64,000 bases of DNA from Cellvibrio sp. OA-2007 (GCF_000953825.1 NZ_BBUL01000080.1:1-64000); one strand, 5' to 3'; shown: positions 36,826 through 47,575, counted from the first letter of the stretch. The notes: generated by a model from the letters alone, not told the origin. Translations and numbers: made by a program.

Positions 36826-38597
36826 AAATTGCCTTGTTCACCGATAACTCTAAATTTTTTATGAGGTGGTTGAGCTGGAAAGATAACAAGACGTTATTGG
36901 TTGGTGTATTTAGCCCTTCCGAACGTGACACTGTTGTTAATGCGCAGCGGGTTCGTTTTAAAACCCGTGATTTTCATTTGATGATTATAGATACCGAAAC
37001 CGGTGAAGTTACTGAGCCGTTTACGCGCACATTTTTGCGCCGTTACAACGTATTGCCACCAATACGTGATTATGTGGTGGACACGTTACCCAATGATCCT
37101 GAACATATTTTAATGCAAATGCCAGGAGTGGATATTGGATACTGGCGTGAGCCCATTGTTTACAAAGTGAATATCAAAACACAAAAAGCCAGCGTTTATC
37201 ATCCCGCGCAAAAAGAAGTAAGTGATTGGATAACCGATCAACACCATCAGGTTAGATTAGGGCATGCCAACGATGATAAAGGGATTCAATCAACAAAAGT
37301 GCTAGATGCCAACTCTGGGAACTGGCGAGAGCTGTGGCCATACAGTATTTTTTCTGAAGAGCGAGTAGAAGCCTTGGGATTTGATAAGGATCCCAACGTG
37401 CTTTATATCCGCGCCTACCACCAAAAACGTCTGGCAATATTTAAGGTTAATTTGAAAGATCCTGATTTAAAACGGGAATTAGTTCTCGCTGACCCCACCT
37501 ACGATGTAAAGGGGCACCTGATATATTCGCCATTGAATGATGCAGTTATTGGTGTGACTAGCATGGAGCAAGGTGGAACCTATTTTTTCGATAAAGAATT
37601 GCAAACTCTACAAACAAAAATTGATAAAGCAATTCCAGGTAATCGTAATTACATTTATTCGATTACCGATGATCAGCAAAAATTTTTAGTATTCTCCACA
37701 AGTAGTACAGATTCAGGTACTTATTATTTAGGGCAAACTAATCCGATTAAATTAGAGGCGGTGGCCTATAGCTACAAAAAATTAGTTCCCGAAGTGCTGA
37801 GCAAAACCGAGCAGATCGAATACAAGGCGAGAGATGGGTTGAAAATTGAGGCTTATTTAACCACGCCCAAAAATCAACCTGCCAAAAATTTACCCACGTT
37901 GCTATTCCCACACGGCGGGCCAATCTCGCGTGATAATGACGCCTTTGATTATTGGACACAGTTTTTTGTCAATAAAGGCTATGCTGTGCTGCAGATGAAC
38001 TTCCGTGGTTCCGATGGCCAAGGTATTGAGTTGCGTAATGCTGGCTTGAAAAACTGGGGCAAGGAGATGCAGGATGATATTGAAGACGGTGCGCGAAAAT
38101 TAATTGCTGATGGCATAGCCGACCCTAATGCCATCGCGATTGTGGGAGCAAGCTATGGTGGTTATGCCGCTTTAATGGGAGTAGTAAAAACTCCGGACTT
38201 TTATCGCTGTGCAATCAGCGTCAACGGTGTGTCTAACGTGTTTGACTTGGTAAAAGACAATCGTGCATTTTGGCGCAGTTACAATGTGGTGGACGAACAA
38301 ATCGGAAATGACAATTCGACGTTGCGCGCAATTTCGCCGGTTAATTTTGCCGATAAAATTAAAGTGCCCGTGTTGTTGGTGCACGGCACTGATGATCGCC
38401 AGGTTAAAATACAACAAAGTTATGAAATGCGCGACGCGCTACAAAAAGCTAAAAAAGAAGTGACCTTTTTGGAGTTGCCGAGTGAAGATCATTATTTGTT
38501 AAACGAAAAAAATCGTATTGATACTTTCCGTGCGATGGATACATTTTTAGACCAGTGTTTACCGGTTAAAAAAGCAAAAGCTGTAGCAGGTAATTAA
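36822..38597 (+). CDS. S9 family prolyl oligopeptidase, main body
   Basis: A 591-codon frame carrying the rest of the beta-propeller and the alpha/beta-hydrolase domain. The nucleophile is Ser444 in GASYGGYAALMG, the acid lies in HGTDDRQVK, and the histidine in SEDHYLLNE. The TLLFPHGGP oxyanion loop and the VLQMNFRGSDGQG motif are family-typical. It lacks its own signal peptide; that is encoded in the preceding frame, so the natural protein should be about 665 residues and periplasmic or secreted. Codon use and A+T content resemble the upstream piece. If the frames are not joined, the body would remain in the cytoplasm. Confidence 0.88.
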   Translation: MKIALFTDNSKFFMRWLSWKDNKTLLVGVFSPSERDTVVNAQRVRFKTRDFHLMIIDTETGEVTEPFTRTFLRRYNVLPPIRDYVVDTLPNDPEHILMQMPGVDIGYWREPIVYKVNIKTQKASVYHPAQKEVSDWITDQHHQVRLGHANDDKGIQSTKVLDANSGNWRELWPYSIFSEERVEALGFDKDPNVLYIRAYHQKRLAIFKVNLKDPDLKRELVLADPTYDVKGHLIYSPLNDAVIGVTSMEQGGTYFFDKELQTLQTKIDKAIPGNRNYIYSITDDQQKFLVFSTSSTDSGTYYLGQTNPIKLEAVAYSYKKLVPEVLSKTEQIEYKARDGLKIEAYLTTPKNQPAKNLPTLLFPHGGPISRDNDAFDYWTQFFVNKGYAVLQMNFRGSDGQGIELRNAGLKNWGKEMQDDIEDGARKLIADGIADPNAIAIVGASYGGYAALMGVVKTPDFYRCAISVNGVSNVFDLVKDNRAFWRSYNVVDEQIGNDNSTLRAISPVNFADKIKVPVLLVHGTDDRQVKIQQSYEMRDALQKAKKEVTFLELPSEDHYLLNEKNRIDTFRAMDTFLDQCLPVKKAKAVAGN

Positions 38598-38608
38598 TGG
38601 GATTAACA

Positions 38609-38650
38609 AAAAAGCCCGAGCAGAATCTTCTGCTCGGGCTTTTTATTTTT
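38609..38650. terminator. Bidirectional terminator between S9 peptidase and lpdA
   Basis: AGCCCGAGCAGA-atct-TCTGCTCGGGCT flanked by A-run and T-run. Confidence 0.92.
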
Positions 38651-38663
38651 CATGATATGGACA

Positions 38664-40085
38664 TTATTTTTTCAGAGTCGCTTTGGGGTTAGGTAAATCG
38701 GTAATCGTACCCACGCCCAATTCTGCCGCCAGACCAACCGATTCATGTAAGGTCGGGTGGGCGTGGATGGTGAGGGCTATATCTTCCACGCTGGCGCCAA
38801 ATTCCAGCGCCAAGGTGAGTTCGCCGAGCAATTCACCCGCGTGTACGCCGACTAACCCTGCGCCGAGCAGGCGATCGGTTTTGGCGTCATAGATAAGTTT
38901 GGTTTTGCCTTCGCTGCGGTCGGCGGCTATGGCGCGGCCGCTGGCGGCCCAGGGGAATACGGCGGTTTTGAAATCCAGCCCCTGCTGTTTGGCTTCTTTT
39001 TCGGTCAGGCCGACCCAGGCGAGTTCGGGGTTGGTGTAGGCGATGGAGGGAATTGCCATTGGTTCAAACGCGTGTGGATGACCGGCGACACCTTCGGCGG
39101 CGGCGTGGCCTTCATGGGTGGCTTTGTGGGCGAGCATGGGCTGGCCGATGATATCGCCAATAGCGTAAATGTGCGGCACATTGGTTTGTAAGAAGGCATT
39201 GACCTTGATAAAACCGCGCTCATCCACCTCAACACCGGCTTTTTCTGCGTCGATCAGTTTGCCGTTGGGCACCCGCCCGACTGCCACTAATACGGCGTCA
39301 AATTGGCGTGGTTCGGCGGGCGCATTGGCGCCGCTAAAGGCCACTTCGATCGCCTCGGGTTTGGCGCTGACCGCTTCCACCTTGGTGGATAGCAGTACTT
39401 CAAACTTGTCTTTGTTGTATTTGCTGTAAACGGCGACCAGGTCTTTATCGGCGGCTGGCACCAGTTGATCGGCAAATTCCACTACAGTGACTTTGCTGCC
39501 CAGGGCTTCATACACAGTCGCCATTTCCAATCCGATAATACCGCCGCCAATCACCAATAACCGCGCCGGTACATCGCGCAGTTCAAGCGCGCCGGTAGAA
39601 TCAAAAATGCGTGGATCTTCGGGGATAAAGGGCAGTTTTACGCTGCGTGAACCAGCGGCGATAATCGCGTGTTCAAAGTCGATCAGGGTAGTTTCGGTAC
39701 CTGACTCCACCGCCAGTTGGTGATCGCTAACAAACTTGCCATAGCCTGTCACCACGTTGACTTTACGCGCTTTGGCCATGGCATTAACACCGGAAACCAG
39801 CTTGCTAACCACGGAATCTTTATAGCCGCGCACCTTGTCGAGGTCGTGGGTAACTGGGCCAAAACTGAGGCCGAGGTTGCCGGCATGGTGGGATTCATTA
39901 ATCACTTCCGCCACGTGCAGCAGCGCTTTGGAGGGGATGCAGCCTACGTTGAGGCAGACGCCGCCGAGGCTGGAGTAGCGCTCTACCAAGGTCACATCCA
40001 GGCCGAGGTCTGCGGCGCGAAAGGCGGCGGAATAGCCGCCGGGGCCACTGCCGAGAACTACCACTTGGGTTTTGATTGTTGCCAT
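38664..40085 (-). CDS. lpdA: Dihydrolipoyl dehydrogenase
   Basis: FAD-dependent E3 component that reoxidises lipoyl groups of 2-oxoacid dehydrogenase complexes. The 473-residue product has the FAD motif VLGSGPGGYSAA, the redox disulfide GGVCLNVGCIPSK, the NAD motif VIGGGIIGLEMA and the C-terminal catalytic HAHPTLHE. AAGGAG lies upstream. Genes for E1 and E2 are not in this window, so it is a stand-alone E3 gene here. Confidence 0.96.
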   Translation of the reverse strand: MATIKTQVVVLGSGPGGYSAAFRAADLGLDVTLVERYSSLGGVCLNVGCIPSKALLHVAEVINESHHAGNLGLSFGPVTHDLDKVRGYKDSVVSKLVSGVNAMAKARKVNVVTGYGKFVSDHQLAVESGTETTLIDFEHAIIAAGSRSVKLPFIPEDPRIFDSTGALELRDVPARLLVIGGGIIGLEMATVYEALGSKVTVVEFADQLVPAADKDLVAVYSKYNKDKFEVLLSTKVEAVSAKPEAIEVAFSGANAPAEPRQFDAVLVAVGRVPNGKLIDAEKAGVEVDERGFIKVNAFLQTNVPHIYAIGDIIGQPMLAHKATHEGHAAAEGVAGHPHAFEPMAIPSIAYTNPELAWVGLTEKEAKQQGLDFKTAVFPWAASGRAIAADRSEGKTKLIYDAKTDRLLGAGLVGVHAGELLGELTLALEFGASVEDIALTIHAHPTLHESVGLAAELGVGTITDLPNPKATLKK

Positions 40086-40173
40086 CTTGCTTGCTCCTTA
40101 ACAGGTTAGCTGCCAGGCGCTAGCTCCCGGCATGACTGGGGAAGGGAATCGAACACTATCGGGGGGGATGCTA

Positions 40174-41559
40174 TCAAAAGAAACTGAAACCCACTTGGAA
40201 AAGTTTTTCCAAGTCGCGGATATGCTTTTTCTGCAGCAAAAACACAATTACATGGTCGCCGGACTGCACTACTACATCGTCATGGGCGATCACTACTTCG
40301 TCGCCATCGGGGCCTTCGCGCACAATCGCGCCGATATTGGCGCCTTCGGGCAGGTCTATGTCTTCCAACGCTTTGCCGACTACTTTGGAGGATTTGGCAT
40401 CGCCGTGGGCGATAATTTCAATCGCCTCGGCTGCACCCCGGCGCAGTGAGTGAACATTCACTATATCGCCGCGACGCACGTGGGTGAGCAGGCTGCCGAT
40501 GGTGGTGGTCTGGGGGGAGATGGCGATGTCAATATCGCCGCCCTGCACTACATCTACGTAAGCGGGGTTGTTGATTAGCGTCATCACCTTGCGCGCGCCC
40601 AAGCGTTTGGCAAGCATGGAGGACATGATATTGGCTTCGTCGTCGTTGGTAAGCGCGAGGAATACATCGGTATCTTCAATGCTCTCTTCCATCAGCAGGT
40701 CTTTGTCGGACGCGCTGCCCTGAATCACAATCGCCCGATCCAGTTGTTCCGATAGGCGGATGGCGCGCGCCTTGTTGTATTCGATCACGCGCACGTTGTA
40801 GCGGCCTTCGAGCATCTTGGCGAGGCGCAGGCCGATATTGCCGCCGCCCGCAATAGTGATGCGTTTGTAGGCTACTTCGAGGCGGCGCAACTCGCTCATT
40901 ACCGCGCGGATATCGGCCTTGGCAGCGATGAAGAAGACTTCGTCATCGGCTTCGATCACCGTATTACCGGTGGGCATAATGGCGCGATTGCGCCGGTAAA
41001 TGGCGGCAACACGGGTATCGACCGAGGGCATATGCTCGCGTAAAAAACGCAGCTCCTGGCCGACCAGCGGCCCGCCGTGATAGGCCTTAACCGCGACCAG
41101 CTGCACCTTGCCATCGGCAAAGTCCAATACCTGCAGGGCACCGGGCTGTTCAATCAGGCGGAAGATATATTCCGATACCAATTGCTCCGGGCTGATAAGT
41201 ACATCAATCGGAATGGCACCGTTTTCAAACAGCTGTTGGTGCGTGAGGTAAGAGGTGGCGCGCACCCGCGCAATTTTGGTGGGGGTGTGAAACAGGTTCT
41301 CGGCAATGGTGCAGGCGATCATATTGATCTCGTCGTTGCTGGTTACCGCGACCAGCATATCGGCGTCTTCCGCGCCCGCTTGCTCCAACACATCCGGGTG
41401 CGATGCTTCGCCCGTGACCACACTGATATCCAGCCGGTCGCGCAGCTCGCGCAGGCGCGCTTCGTCGGTATCGATCACGGTGATGTCATTGGATTCGCTC
41501 GCCAGATGTTCCGCGAGGCTGCCGCCGACTTGTCCGGCACCGAGGATAATAATTTTCAT
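40174..41559 (-). CDS. trkA: Trk potassium uptake regulator TrkA
   Basis: A peripheral NAD(H)-binding subunit that gates the TrkH/G potassium channel. The 461-residue product is two tandem RCK units: Rossmann motifs [12 protein letters not shown] at residue 4 and [11 protein letters not shown] near 235, each followed by a TrkA_C domain. Last gene of the def-fmt-rsmB-trkA order that pseudomonads also have. Confidence 0.96.
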   Translation of the reverse strand: MKIIILGAGQVGGSLAEHLASESNDITVIDTDEARLRELRDRLDISVVTGEASHPDVLEQAGAEDADMLVAVTSNDEINMIACTIAENLFHTPTKIARVRATSYLTHQQLFENGAIPIDVLISPEQLVSEYIFRLIEQPGALQVLDFADGKVQLVAVKAYHGGPLVGQELRFLREHMPSVDTRVAAIYRRNRAIMPTGNTVIEADDEVFFIAAKADIRAVMSELRRLEVAYKRITIAGGGNIGLRLAKMLEGRYNVRVIEYNKARAIRLSEQLDRAIVIQGSASDKDLLMEESIEDTDVFLALTNDDEANIMSSMLAKRLGARKVMTLINNPAYVDVVQGGDIDIAISPQTTTIGSLLTHVRRGDIVNVHSLRRGAAEAIEIIAHGDAKSSKVVGKALEDIDLPEGANIGAIVREGPDGDEVVIAHDDVVVQSGDHVIVFLLQKKHIRDLEKLFQVGFSFF

Positions 41560-41655
41560 AGTCTACCCGTTGTGAGTCGCTGTCTAATCCATCGCCAAGT
41601 CTAGTGCTAAGTGCAGCAAATTGCCGCTATCGTCGGCTAATGTGAAGAAGTTGTA

Positions 41656-42954
41656 TCAATTTGTTTTGCGCAAACGCGCGTAGTAAAAACCGTCGTGGCC
41701 ATCCAATTGCGGCAGTAATTGCCTGCCGCAGGGTTGCGCTAAACCCCAATCGACATCGAGTGGGTCGCAGCTTGCATCCTTATTGCGCGTCAAAAAAGCT
41801 TCAATAATACGGGTGTTTTCCTTGGGCATAATCGAGCAGGTGGCATAGAGCAAAACGCCGCCGGGTTTGAGCAATGGCCAGAGGTTTTTCAGCAGTTGTT
41901 GTTGCAGTTCGCCGAGTTTATCCAGCTCTTCGGGGGTGCGCAGTACTTTAATATCCGGGTGGCGGCGAATAATACCGGTGGCGGAACAGGGCGCGTCGAG
42001 CAGTATGCGGTCGTAAAGTTCGCCATCCCACCAGCTGTTGGGTTTGGTGCCATCGCCACATAACACCTCAGCAGTGACACCAAGGCGAGTCAGATTTTCA
42101 CGCACGCGGGTGAGGCGGCGCTCGTCGGCATCCAGTGCGGTCACCTTCAGGCTGGGTTCTAATTCCAGCAGGTGGCCGGTTTTTCCGCCGGGGGCGCTAC
42201 AGGCATCCAATACCCGCAAGTTGGGCGACAATTCGAGCAGGTCGCCGCTTAATTGCGCTGCTTCATCCTGCACACTTAGCCAGCCTTCGGTGAAATGGGG
42301 CAGTTTGCGCGGGTCACAAGCCTGTTCCAGGGTGATGCCATAAGGGCTGTGTTGGGTGGCTTTGGCGCTAATGTCGAGTTCGCGCAGCAGTTGCAGGTAG
42401 TTATCGCGGCTGATTTTTTGGGTGTTCAAACGCAGGCTAAAGGGCGGGTGCTGGTTGTTGGCGGCGATCAATTCATCGAATTGCGCCGGCCAGCATTTGC
42501 TCATCATGGCTTCCATCCACGCGGGATGATTGCTGTTAAATGCGCGATTCTCGGCGAGAAAATCGTTAATTCTGCTGCTATCACGCTGAAAACTGCGCAA
42601 TACACCGTTGACCAGATTGGTCGCCCAGGGCTTTTTAATATGGCGCGTGACTTCAACGGTTTCGCCAATGGCAGCGTGATCGGGAATGCGTGTGTGCAGC
42701 AATTGATAGAGGCCGAGCAGCAGCAGCGCCTGAACATCGCCATCTTTGGCGCGCAGGGGTTTATCCAGCAGGCATTCGGTATAGGCCTGCAGTTGCGGGT
42801 AAAAACGGCAGGTGCCAAAACACAGTTCTTGCAGTAAAGGGCGATCATTTTCGGCTACTTTCGCCGAAATTGGTGGCAATAAGCTGGATAAAGAACCTTT
42901 TGCGGCCAGTATCTGGGCAATTACCTGCGCCGCTGCGGCGCGCACGCTTAACAT
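41656..42954 (-). CDS. rsmB: 16S rRNA m5C967 methyltransferase
   Basis: Methylates C967 of 16S rRNA with S-adenosylmethionine. The 432-residue product has an N-terminal NusB-like RNA-binding domain (to about residue 140) and a C-terminal methyltransferase domain with [33 protein letters not shown] and the catalytic cysteine in [11 protein letters not shown]. The start overlaps the end of fmt by seven bases, a coupling typical of this operon. Confidence 0.96.
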   Translation of the reverse strand: MLSVRAAAAQVIAQILAAKGSLSSLLPPISAKVAENDRPLLQELCFGTCRFYPQLQAYTECLLDKPLRAKDGDVQALLLLGLYQLLHTRIPDHAAIGETVEVTRHIKKPWATNLVNGVLRSFQRDSSRINDFLAENRAFNSNHPAWMEAMMSKCWPAQFDELIAANNQHPPFSLRLNTQKISRDNYLQLLRELDISAKATQHSPYGITLEQACDPRKLPHFTEGWLSVQDEAAQLSGDLLELSPNLRVLDACSAPGGKTGHLLELEPSLKVTALDADERRLTRVRENLTRLGVTAEVLCGDGTKPNSWWDGELYDRILLDAPCSATGIIRRHPDIKVLRTPEELDKLGELQQQLLKNLWPLLKPGGVLLYATCSIMPKENTRIIEAFLTRNKDASCDPLDVDWGLAQPCGRQLLPQLDGHDGFYYARLRKTN

Positions 42955-43919
42955 GCCGGTTGCTCCAGTTGCGCGCCGACCTTAAATAGATCCGGGTGGC
43001 CGCGCAGTATATCGCCGATGTTCATCGGTTTTTTGCCGGGTAATTGCAGCTGTTCGAGGATAAGCTGCCCCTGTTTACAGGCGATCCATAGGCCTTGGTG
43101 GTCAATTTGGGTGATGCTGCCGGGTGCGGCATTGGCTGTGTTGTCGACCGTTTTAGCCGCCCAGATGCGGATGCGCTGATCGTCGCCCGCGCCTGCCGGT
43201 TTGGTGTGTGCGACCGGAAACGGATTGAATGCGCGCACTTTGCGCTCCAGCTCCACTGCGGGCAATTGCCAGTTGAGCGCCGCTTCTTCTTTGCTGAGTT
43301 TGGGTGCGTAGTTGCTTAGCTTGTCATCCTGTTTTTCCGGTTTGATGGTGCCCGCTTGAATCAAATCGAGCGCCGCGATAAGTGCGGGTGTGCCGATACT
43401 GATGAGCTTATCGTGCAGGCTTCCACCGGTATCGTCGGCTAATATCGGACAACATGTTTTGCTCAGCATATCGCCAGTATCCAGCCCTACATCCATTTGC
43501 ATAATCGTTACGCCAGTTTCGCTATCACCCGCTTCTATCGCCCGTTGGATGGGAGCGGCACCGCGCCAGCGCGGCAGGATCGAAGCGTGCACATTGATGC
43601 AGCCGAGGCGCGGGGCATCCAGTACGACTTTGGGCAGAATCAAGCCGTAGGCGACCACTACCATCAAATCCGCATTCAGCGCGGCCAATTCGGCTACCGC
43701 TTCGGGCGCTTTAAAGTTGAGCGGCTGGTAAACCGGAATATCGTGTGCGAGCGCAACCTCTTTTACTGGGCTGGCGCTGAGCTTTTTGCCGCGTCCGGCG
43801 GGGCGATCGGGCTGGGAATAAACGGCAATCACCTGATGGCGGCTAGTAAGCAGCGCTTTTAGATGCTCCGCCGCAAAATCGGGGGTGCCGGCAAAAATAA
43901 TGCGTAAACCTTGGCTCAT
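42948..43919 (-). CDS. fmt: Methionyl-tRNA formyltransferase
   Basis: Formylates initiator Met-tRNA using 10-formyl-THF. The 323-residue product has [15 protein letters not shown] at the N-terminus, the catalytic [18 protein letters not shown] and the family-typical [17 protein letters not shown]. The C-terminal OB-fold binds tRNA. The ATG at 43919 has AGG upstream; an earlier ATG adds seven residues without support. It is separated from def by a minus-strand terminator-like hairpin. Confidence 0.96.
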   Translation of the reverse strand: MSQGLRIIFAGTPDFAAEHLKALLTSRHQVIAVYSQPDRPAGRGKKLSASPVKEVALAHDIPVYQPLNFKAPEAVAELAALNADLMVVVAYGLILPKVVLDAPRLGCINVHASILPRWRGAAPIQRAIEAGDSETGVTIMQMDVGLDTGDMLSKTCCPILADDTGGSLHDKLISIGTPALIAALDLIQAGTIKPEKQDDKLSNYAPKLSKEEAALNWQLPAVELERKVRAFNPFPVAHTKPAGAGDDQRIRIWAAKTVDNTANAAPGSITQIDHQGLWIACKQGQLILEQLQLPGKKPMNIGDILRGHPDLFKVGAQLEQPAC

Positions 43920-43964
43920 GAATAACCTGTCGAATTGCAAAGTGTTTAAATCATTGGCAATAGA

Positions 43965-43993
43965 AAATAAAAAAGGCGCCAGTAGCGCCTTTA
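43965..43993 (-). terminator. Terminator-like hairpin between def and fmt
   Basis: Read on the minus strand: AAAGGCGC-tactg-GCGCCTTTTTTATTTT, a short stem followed by a T-rich run, immediately after the def stop. It could end part of the transcription and let fmt-rsmB-trkA be expressed separately. Confidence 0.7.
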
Positions 43994-44007
43994 TCTGCTG
44001 CGCACCT

Positions 44008-44517
44008 CTAGCGCGCTTCAGCCTTGTGTTTTTTCTCTAGTTTGGCGCGAATGCGGGTGCGCTTAAAGGGCGAGATATGATCTACAAACAACTTGCCGTT
44101 TAAGTGATCCAGCTCATGCTGGATGCATACTGCAAGCAACCCCTGGGGTTCAATTTCAAACGGTTTTCCGTCGCGATCCAGTGCTTTTACCCGGATATGC
44201 TCCGGGCGCACTACCGTTTCATAGAAGCCGGGAACTGACAGGCAGCCTTCATCGTACTCGCTAACACTGTTATCCAGCACTTCGATTTCTGGATTAATGA
44301 AGACCAACGGCTGGGATTTATCTTCACTCACGTCTATAACTACTACGCGCTTGTGCACATTCACTTGCGATGCCGCAAGGCCAATGCCGGGGCAGTCGTA
44401 CATAGTTTCAAACATGTCGTTTATCAGCTGGCGGATTTTATCATCCACTTCTGTGACGGGTTTGGCGACAGTGCGCAGCCGTGGGTCTGGAAATTCAAGG
44501 ATAGGTAACAAGGCCAT
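44008..44517 (-). CDS. def: Peptide deformylase
   Basis: Removes the formyl group from nascent proteins; iron enzyme. The 169-residue product has the three motifs [22 protein letters not shown] (Cys ligand) and [12 protein letters not shown] (HExxH). First gene of def-fmt-rsmB-trkA; divergent from the LysM gene. Confidence 0.97.
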   Translation of the reverse strand: MALLPILEFPDPRLRTVAKPVTEVDDKIRQLINDMFETMYDCPGIGLAASQVNVHKRVVVIDVSEDKSQPLVFINPEIEVLDNSVSEYDEGCLSVPGFYETVVRPEHIRVKALDRDGKPFEIEPQGLLAVCIQHELDHLNGKLFVDHISPFKRTRIRAKLEKKHKAEAR

Positions 44518-44672
44518 AGTGTTTGTGACAAACTTCTAGTAAAAAGGTAATAACCGCTGCTAACATGATGATCGCACAGGATTTATGCGGTGCACACGGA
44601 AACAGCATGGGCTTTTAATTAACTATTATACGTCTATCTGCCTCAGGACCGAATAAAACAGGATCGGTTTCT

Positions 44673-45728
44673 ATGAAAAAAATATTACTGGCCGTTGCGG
44701 CTGCATCACTCATTAGCTTCTTTTCTTGGGCTGATGATGCACTTCTTAAAACGGGTCACCCCGATGAATACACCGTCAAAAAGGGCGATACCCTCTGGGA
44801 TATTTCCGCTACCTTTTTGAACAGTCCTTGGCTTTGGCCAGAGATTTGGCATGTTAACCCCCAAATCGAAAACCCGCACCTGATCTTCCCCGGCGATCTG
44901 ATCCGCTTGGTTTATCTGGATGGGCAGCCTCGTCTCACACTTGAGCGCACCTTGAAAATGGTGCCTGGCGCAGGTGGAGGTATAAATGGCGCGACGAAAT
45001 TGAGCCCTAGCATTCGGGTGCAACACACTGAAGATGCCATCAGTGCTATCCCGCTGGATAGGATCGAGGCGTTTTTATCGCGCAGCCGAATCGTCAATCC
45101 AGGCGAGTTGGAGGCAGGCCCTTATATGCTCGCTGGTCAACAGCAACATTTGATTGTTGGGGCAGGCGATCGCGCTTATGCGCGCGGAAATTTTGATGAT
45201 CATTACTCTAATTACGGTGTTTATCGCAAAGGCCAAACGTTTAAAGACCCGATCACCAAAGAGTTGCTGGGTATTTATGCGCAAGGTATAGGTACTGTCG
45301 CCGTTACCAAAAAAACCGATGATGTTGCAACACTCGATGTTATTCGCACCTATGAGGAGGTTCGCCCCGGTGATAGCTTATTGCCAAGCGAAGATCGCTC
45401 GGTGGATTCAGTGTTTTATCCGAGCGCGCCAGATGCAGATATAGAAGCCCAGATCATCGCCGTGGAAGGTGGTGTGACGCAAGTTGGTAAGTTTAATGTA
45501 GTGATGATAAATCGCGGTGAGCGTGAGGGTCTGCAAATAGGTAATGTACTGGCGATTTATAAGGCTGGTGAAGTGGTTACCGACCGTGTTAAAGGTGGCA
45601 AAGTCGCATTGCCGGATGAGCGTGCAGGCTTGCTGATGGTTTTCCGTACTTTTGAAAAAATGAGTTTTGCGCTGGTGCTTGAGACTGACCGTGCTTTGGC
45701 GGTTAACGACAAGGTGCGCAACCCTTAA
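44673..45728 (+). CDS. LysM-domain secreted protein
   Basis: A 351-residue protein with a signal peptide (MKKILLAVAAASLISFFSWA) and an N-terminal LysM domain (YTVKKGDTLWDISATFL through LIFPGDLIRLV, about residues 33-80) that binds peptidoglycan. The remainder has no recognised domain. The same gene sits between def and dprA in pseudomonads, which supports orthology. The function is not known. Confidence 0.92.
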   Translation: MKKILLAVAAASLISFFSWADDALLKTGHPDEYTVKKGDTLWDISATFLNSPWLWPEIWHVNPQIENPHLIFPGDLIRLVYLDGQPRLTLERTLKMVPGAGGGINGATKLSPSIRVQHTEDAISAIPLDRIEAFLSRSRIVNPGELEAGPYMLAGQQQHLIVGAGDRAYARGNFDDHYSNYGVYRKGQTFKDPITKELLGIYAQGIGTVAVTKKTDDVATLDVIRTYEEVRPGDSLLPSEDRSVDSVFYPSAPDADIEAQIIAVEGGVTQVGKFNVVMINRGEREGLQIGNVLAIYKAGEVVTDRVKGGKVALPDERAGLLMVFRTFEKMSFALVLETDRALAVNDKVRNP

Positions 45729-45741
45729 GTGGTATTGTAGT

Positions 45742-45763
45742 GGCTGCCCCGCTGTGGGCAGCC
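45742..45763. other. Hairpin before dprA
   Basis: GGCTGCCC-cgctgt-GGGCAGCC is a perfect stem a few bases before the dprA ribosome site and soon after the LysM gene stop. It lacks a U-run; it may slow polymerase or shape translation of dprA. Confidence 0.5.
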
Positions 45764-45782
45764 AGAATCAAGGATGATAGTT

Positions 45783-46931
45783 ATGCTCTCCCCCCTCGCT
45801 GCTACCCTATTGGTGTTACGTCTCCCTGCGATTGGTGTTGCTGGTTACTGGCAGCTGCTTGAGTTATTTGACAGCCCGCTGCAATTGCTCGATCAACCCA
45901 CGCAATCCTTGCGCTCGCTGCTTAACCCGGCTGCTGCCGACATGCTCAGCCAGTTTCGCACCGATCCTGATACCAGTGACATTGGCCGTAAGTTGGCTGC
46001 CGATTTAGCCTACATCGAATCCCAGCCTGACCTGCATTGCCTCACCTATGATGACCCTCTCTACCCGCGGTTGCTGCGTGAAATTCCGCGCCCGCCACCG
46101 CTGCTGTTTGTGCGCGGTGAACCTGCCTGCCTCAGTTTGCCGCAGTTGGCAATTGTCGGTAGCCGCAACCCTAGCGGCGGCGGCAGCGAAAATGCGGAGC
46201 GGTTTGCGCACTATCTTGCCGAGCGCGGTTTTGCAATCACCAGTGGTTTGGCGCTGGGGATAGACGCGGCGGCGCATCGCGGCGCGCTGCGGGCAGGTGG
46301 GAAAACCATCGCGGTGATGGGCACCGGTATCGATTTGATCTACCCATCCCGCCACCGCCCGTTGGCGCAGGAAATTATTGCCAGTGGCGGCGCTCTAGTT
46401 AGTGAGTTTCCGTTGGGAACAAGTTCACAGGCCAGCAACTTCCCTCAGCGCAATCGTATTATTAGCGGTTTGAGCGGTGGTACCTTGGTGGTGGAGGCGG
46501 CGGTACAAAGTGGCTCATTAATCACCGCTTCCTACGCACTGCAACATGACCGCGAAGTGTTTGCGATTCCCGGTTCTATCCACAATCCGCTGGCGCGGGG
46601 TTGTCACCAATTGATTCGCCAAGGCGCGACTTTGGTGGAAACCGCGCAGGATATAGTCGATCAACTGGCCGGATTGCTCAGCTATAAACGCCAAGAGGTG
46701 AGATCCGCCAAAACAGTGCAGCCGGAATTGTTTGATAAGTCCGTGAATGCGGAAATCGAACTCGGCGCTGATGAACAGAAATTATTACAGGCCCTGGGTT
46801 ACGATCCGCTGCCGGTGGATTTACTGGCTGAGCGCACTGGCTTGGATGTGGGCAATTTATCGGCGCAGCTCATCGGCTTGGAAATCAAAGGTTTGATTCA
46901 ACAGGTTGGCGCCTGCTATCAGCGGGTATAG
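45783..46931 (+). CDS. dprA: DNA-processing protein DprA
   Basis: Loads RecA on incoming single-stranded DNA during natural transformation. The 382-residue product has an N-terminal SAM-like region, the Rossmann-like core (AIVGSRNPSGGG, GLALGIDAAAHRGAL, FPQRNRIISGLS, GSLITASYALQ) and a C-terminal winged helix. The ATG at 45783 is preferred to 45774 because AAGG is then at normal spacing. Confidence 0.96.
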   Translation: MLSPLAATLLVLRLPAIGVAGYWQLLELFDSPLQLLDQPTQSLRSLLNPAAADMLSQFRTDPDTSDIGRKLAADLAYIESQPDLHCLTYDDPLYPRLLREIPRPPPLLFVRGEPACLSLPQLAIVGSRNPSGGGSENAERFAHYLAERGFAITSGLALGIDAAAHRGALRAGGKTIAVMGTGIDLIYPSRHRPLAQEIIASGGALVSEFPLGTSSQASNFPQRNRIISGLSGGTLVVEAAVQSGSLITASYALQHDREVFAIPGSIHNPLARGCHQLIRQGATLVETAQDIVDQLAGLLSYKRQEVRSAKTVQPELFDKSVNAEIELGADEQKLLQALGYDPLPVDLLAERTGLDVGNLSAQLIGLEIKGLIQQVGACYQRV

Positions 46932-47005
46932 CCAATACGGATGAATTCTTGAGCTTGTGCTATAGCTGGGGTAGATTGGCTGTAACTTGATAATAGGTAT
47001 GGCTC

Positions 47006-47575
47006 ATGATCGATTGGTCGCGTAATCCCCGCATACAATTCGCAGCAAGACAAATGAAACTAGGCGGAGTGATTGCCTACCCCACCGAGGCAGTGTGGGG
47101 TTTAGGCTGTAACCCCTTTGACGAAGGGGCGGTATTGGAGCTGTTGGCCTTGAAGAGCCGCCCAATAGAAAAAGGCCTTATTCTGATCGCCGCCGATATC
47201 AAAATGTTTGCCCCCTTTCTTGATGAGTTGGATGATTTGCAGCGCCAGCGATTAAAAAACTCCTGGCCCGGCCCCCATACCTGGCTGGTGCCCAATAATG
47301 GTTTAGTGCCCTATTGGATTAGCGGCAGTTTTAGCAGCGTGGCGCTGCGGGTAACTGATCACCCGGTGGCAGCGGGGCTATCGCGCGCATTTGGCGGGCC
47401 TTTGGTCTCCACCTCCTGCAATCCCCAAGGTTTAGCGCCCGCCACCAGTATCCATCAGGTGCGCCGCTATTTTAGCGGAGAATTGGATGCGATCACCTCC
47501 GGCCAAGTCGGCAAGCGCACCGCCCCCTCTGAAATCCGTGATTTGCTCACCGGTGAGATCATTCGCCCCGGTTGA
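47006..47575 (+). CDS. tsaC: Threonylcarbamoyl-AMP synthase
   Basis: Makes the threonylcarbamoyl-AMP intermediate for the t6A modification of tRNA. The 189-residue product has the Sua5/YciO/YrdC core: GGVIAYPTEAVWGLGCNP, LKSRPIEKG and GGPLVSTSCNPQG. The length matches the short TsaC form without the Sua5 C-terminal domain. It lies between dprA and hemF as in pseudomonads. Confidence 0.96.
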   Translation: MIDWSRNPRIQFAARQMKLGGVIAYPTEAVWGLGCNPFDEGAVLELLALKSRPIEKGLILIAADIKMFAPFLDELDDLQRQRLKNSWPGPHTWLVPNNGLVPYWISGSFSSVALRVTDHPVAAGLSRAFGGPLVSTSCNPQGLAPATSIHQVRRYFSGELDAITSGQVGKRTAPSEIRDLLTGEIIRPG

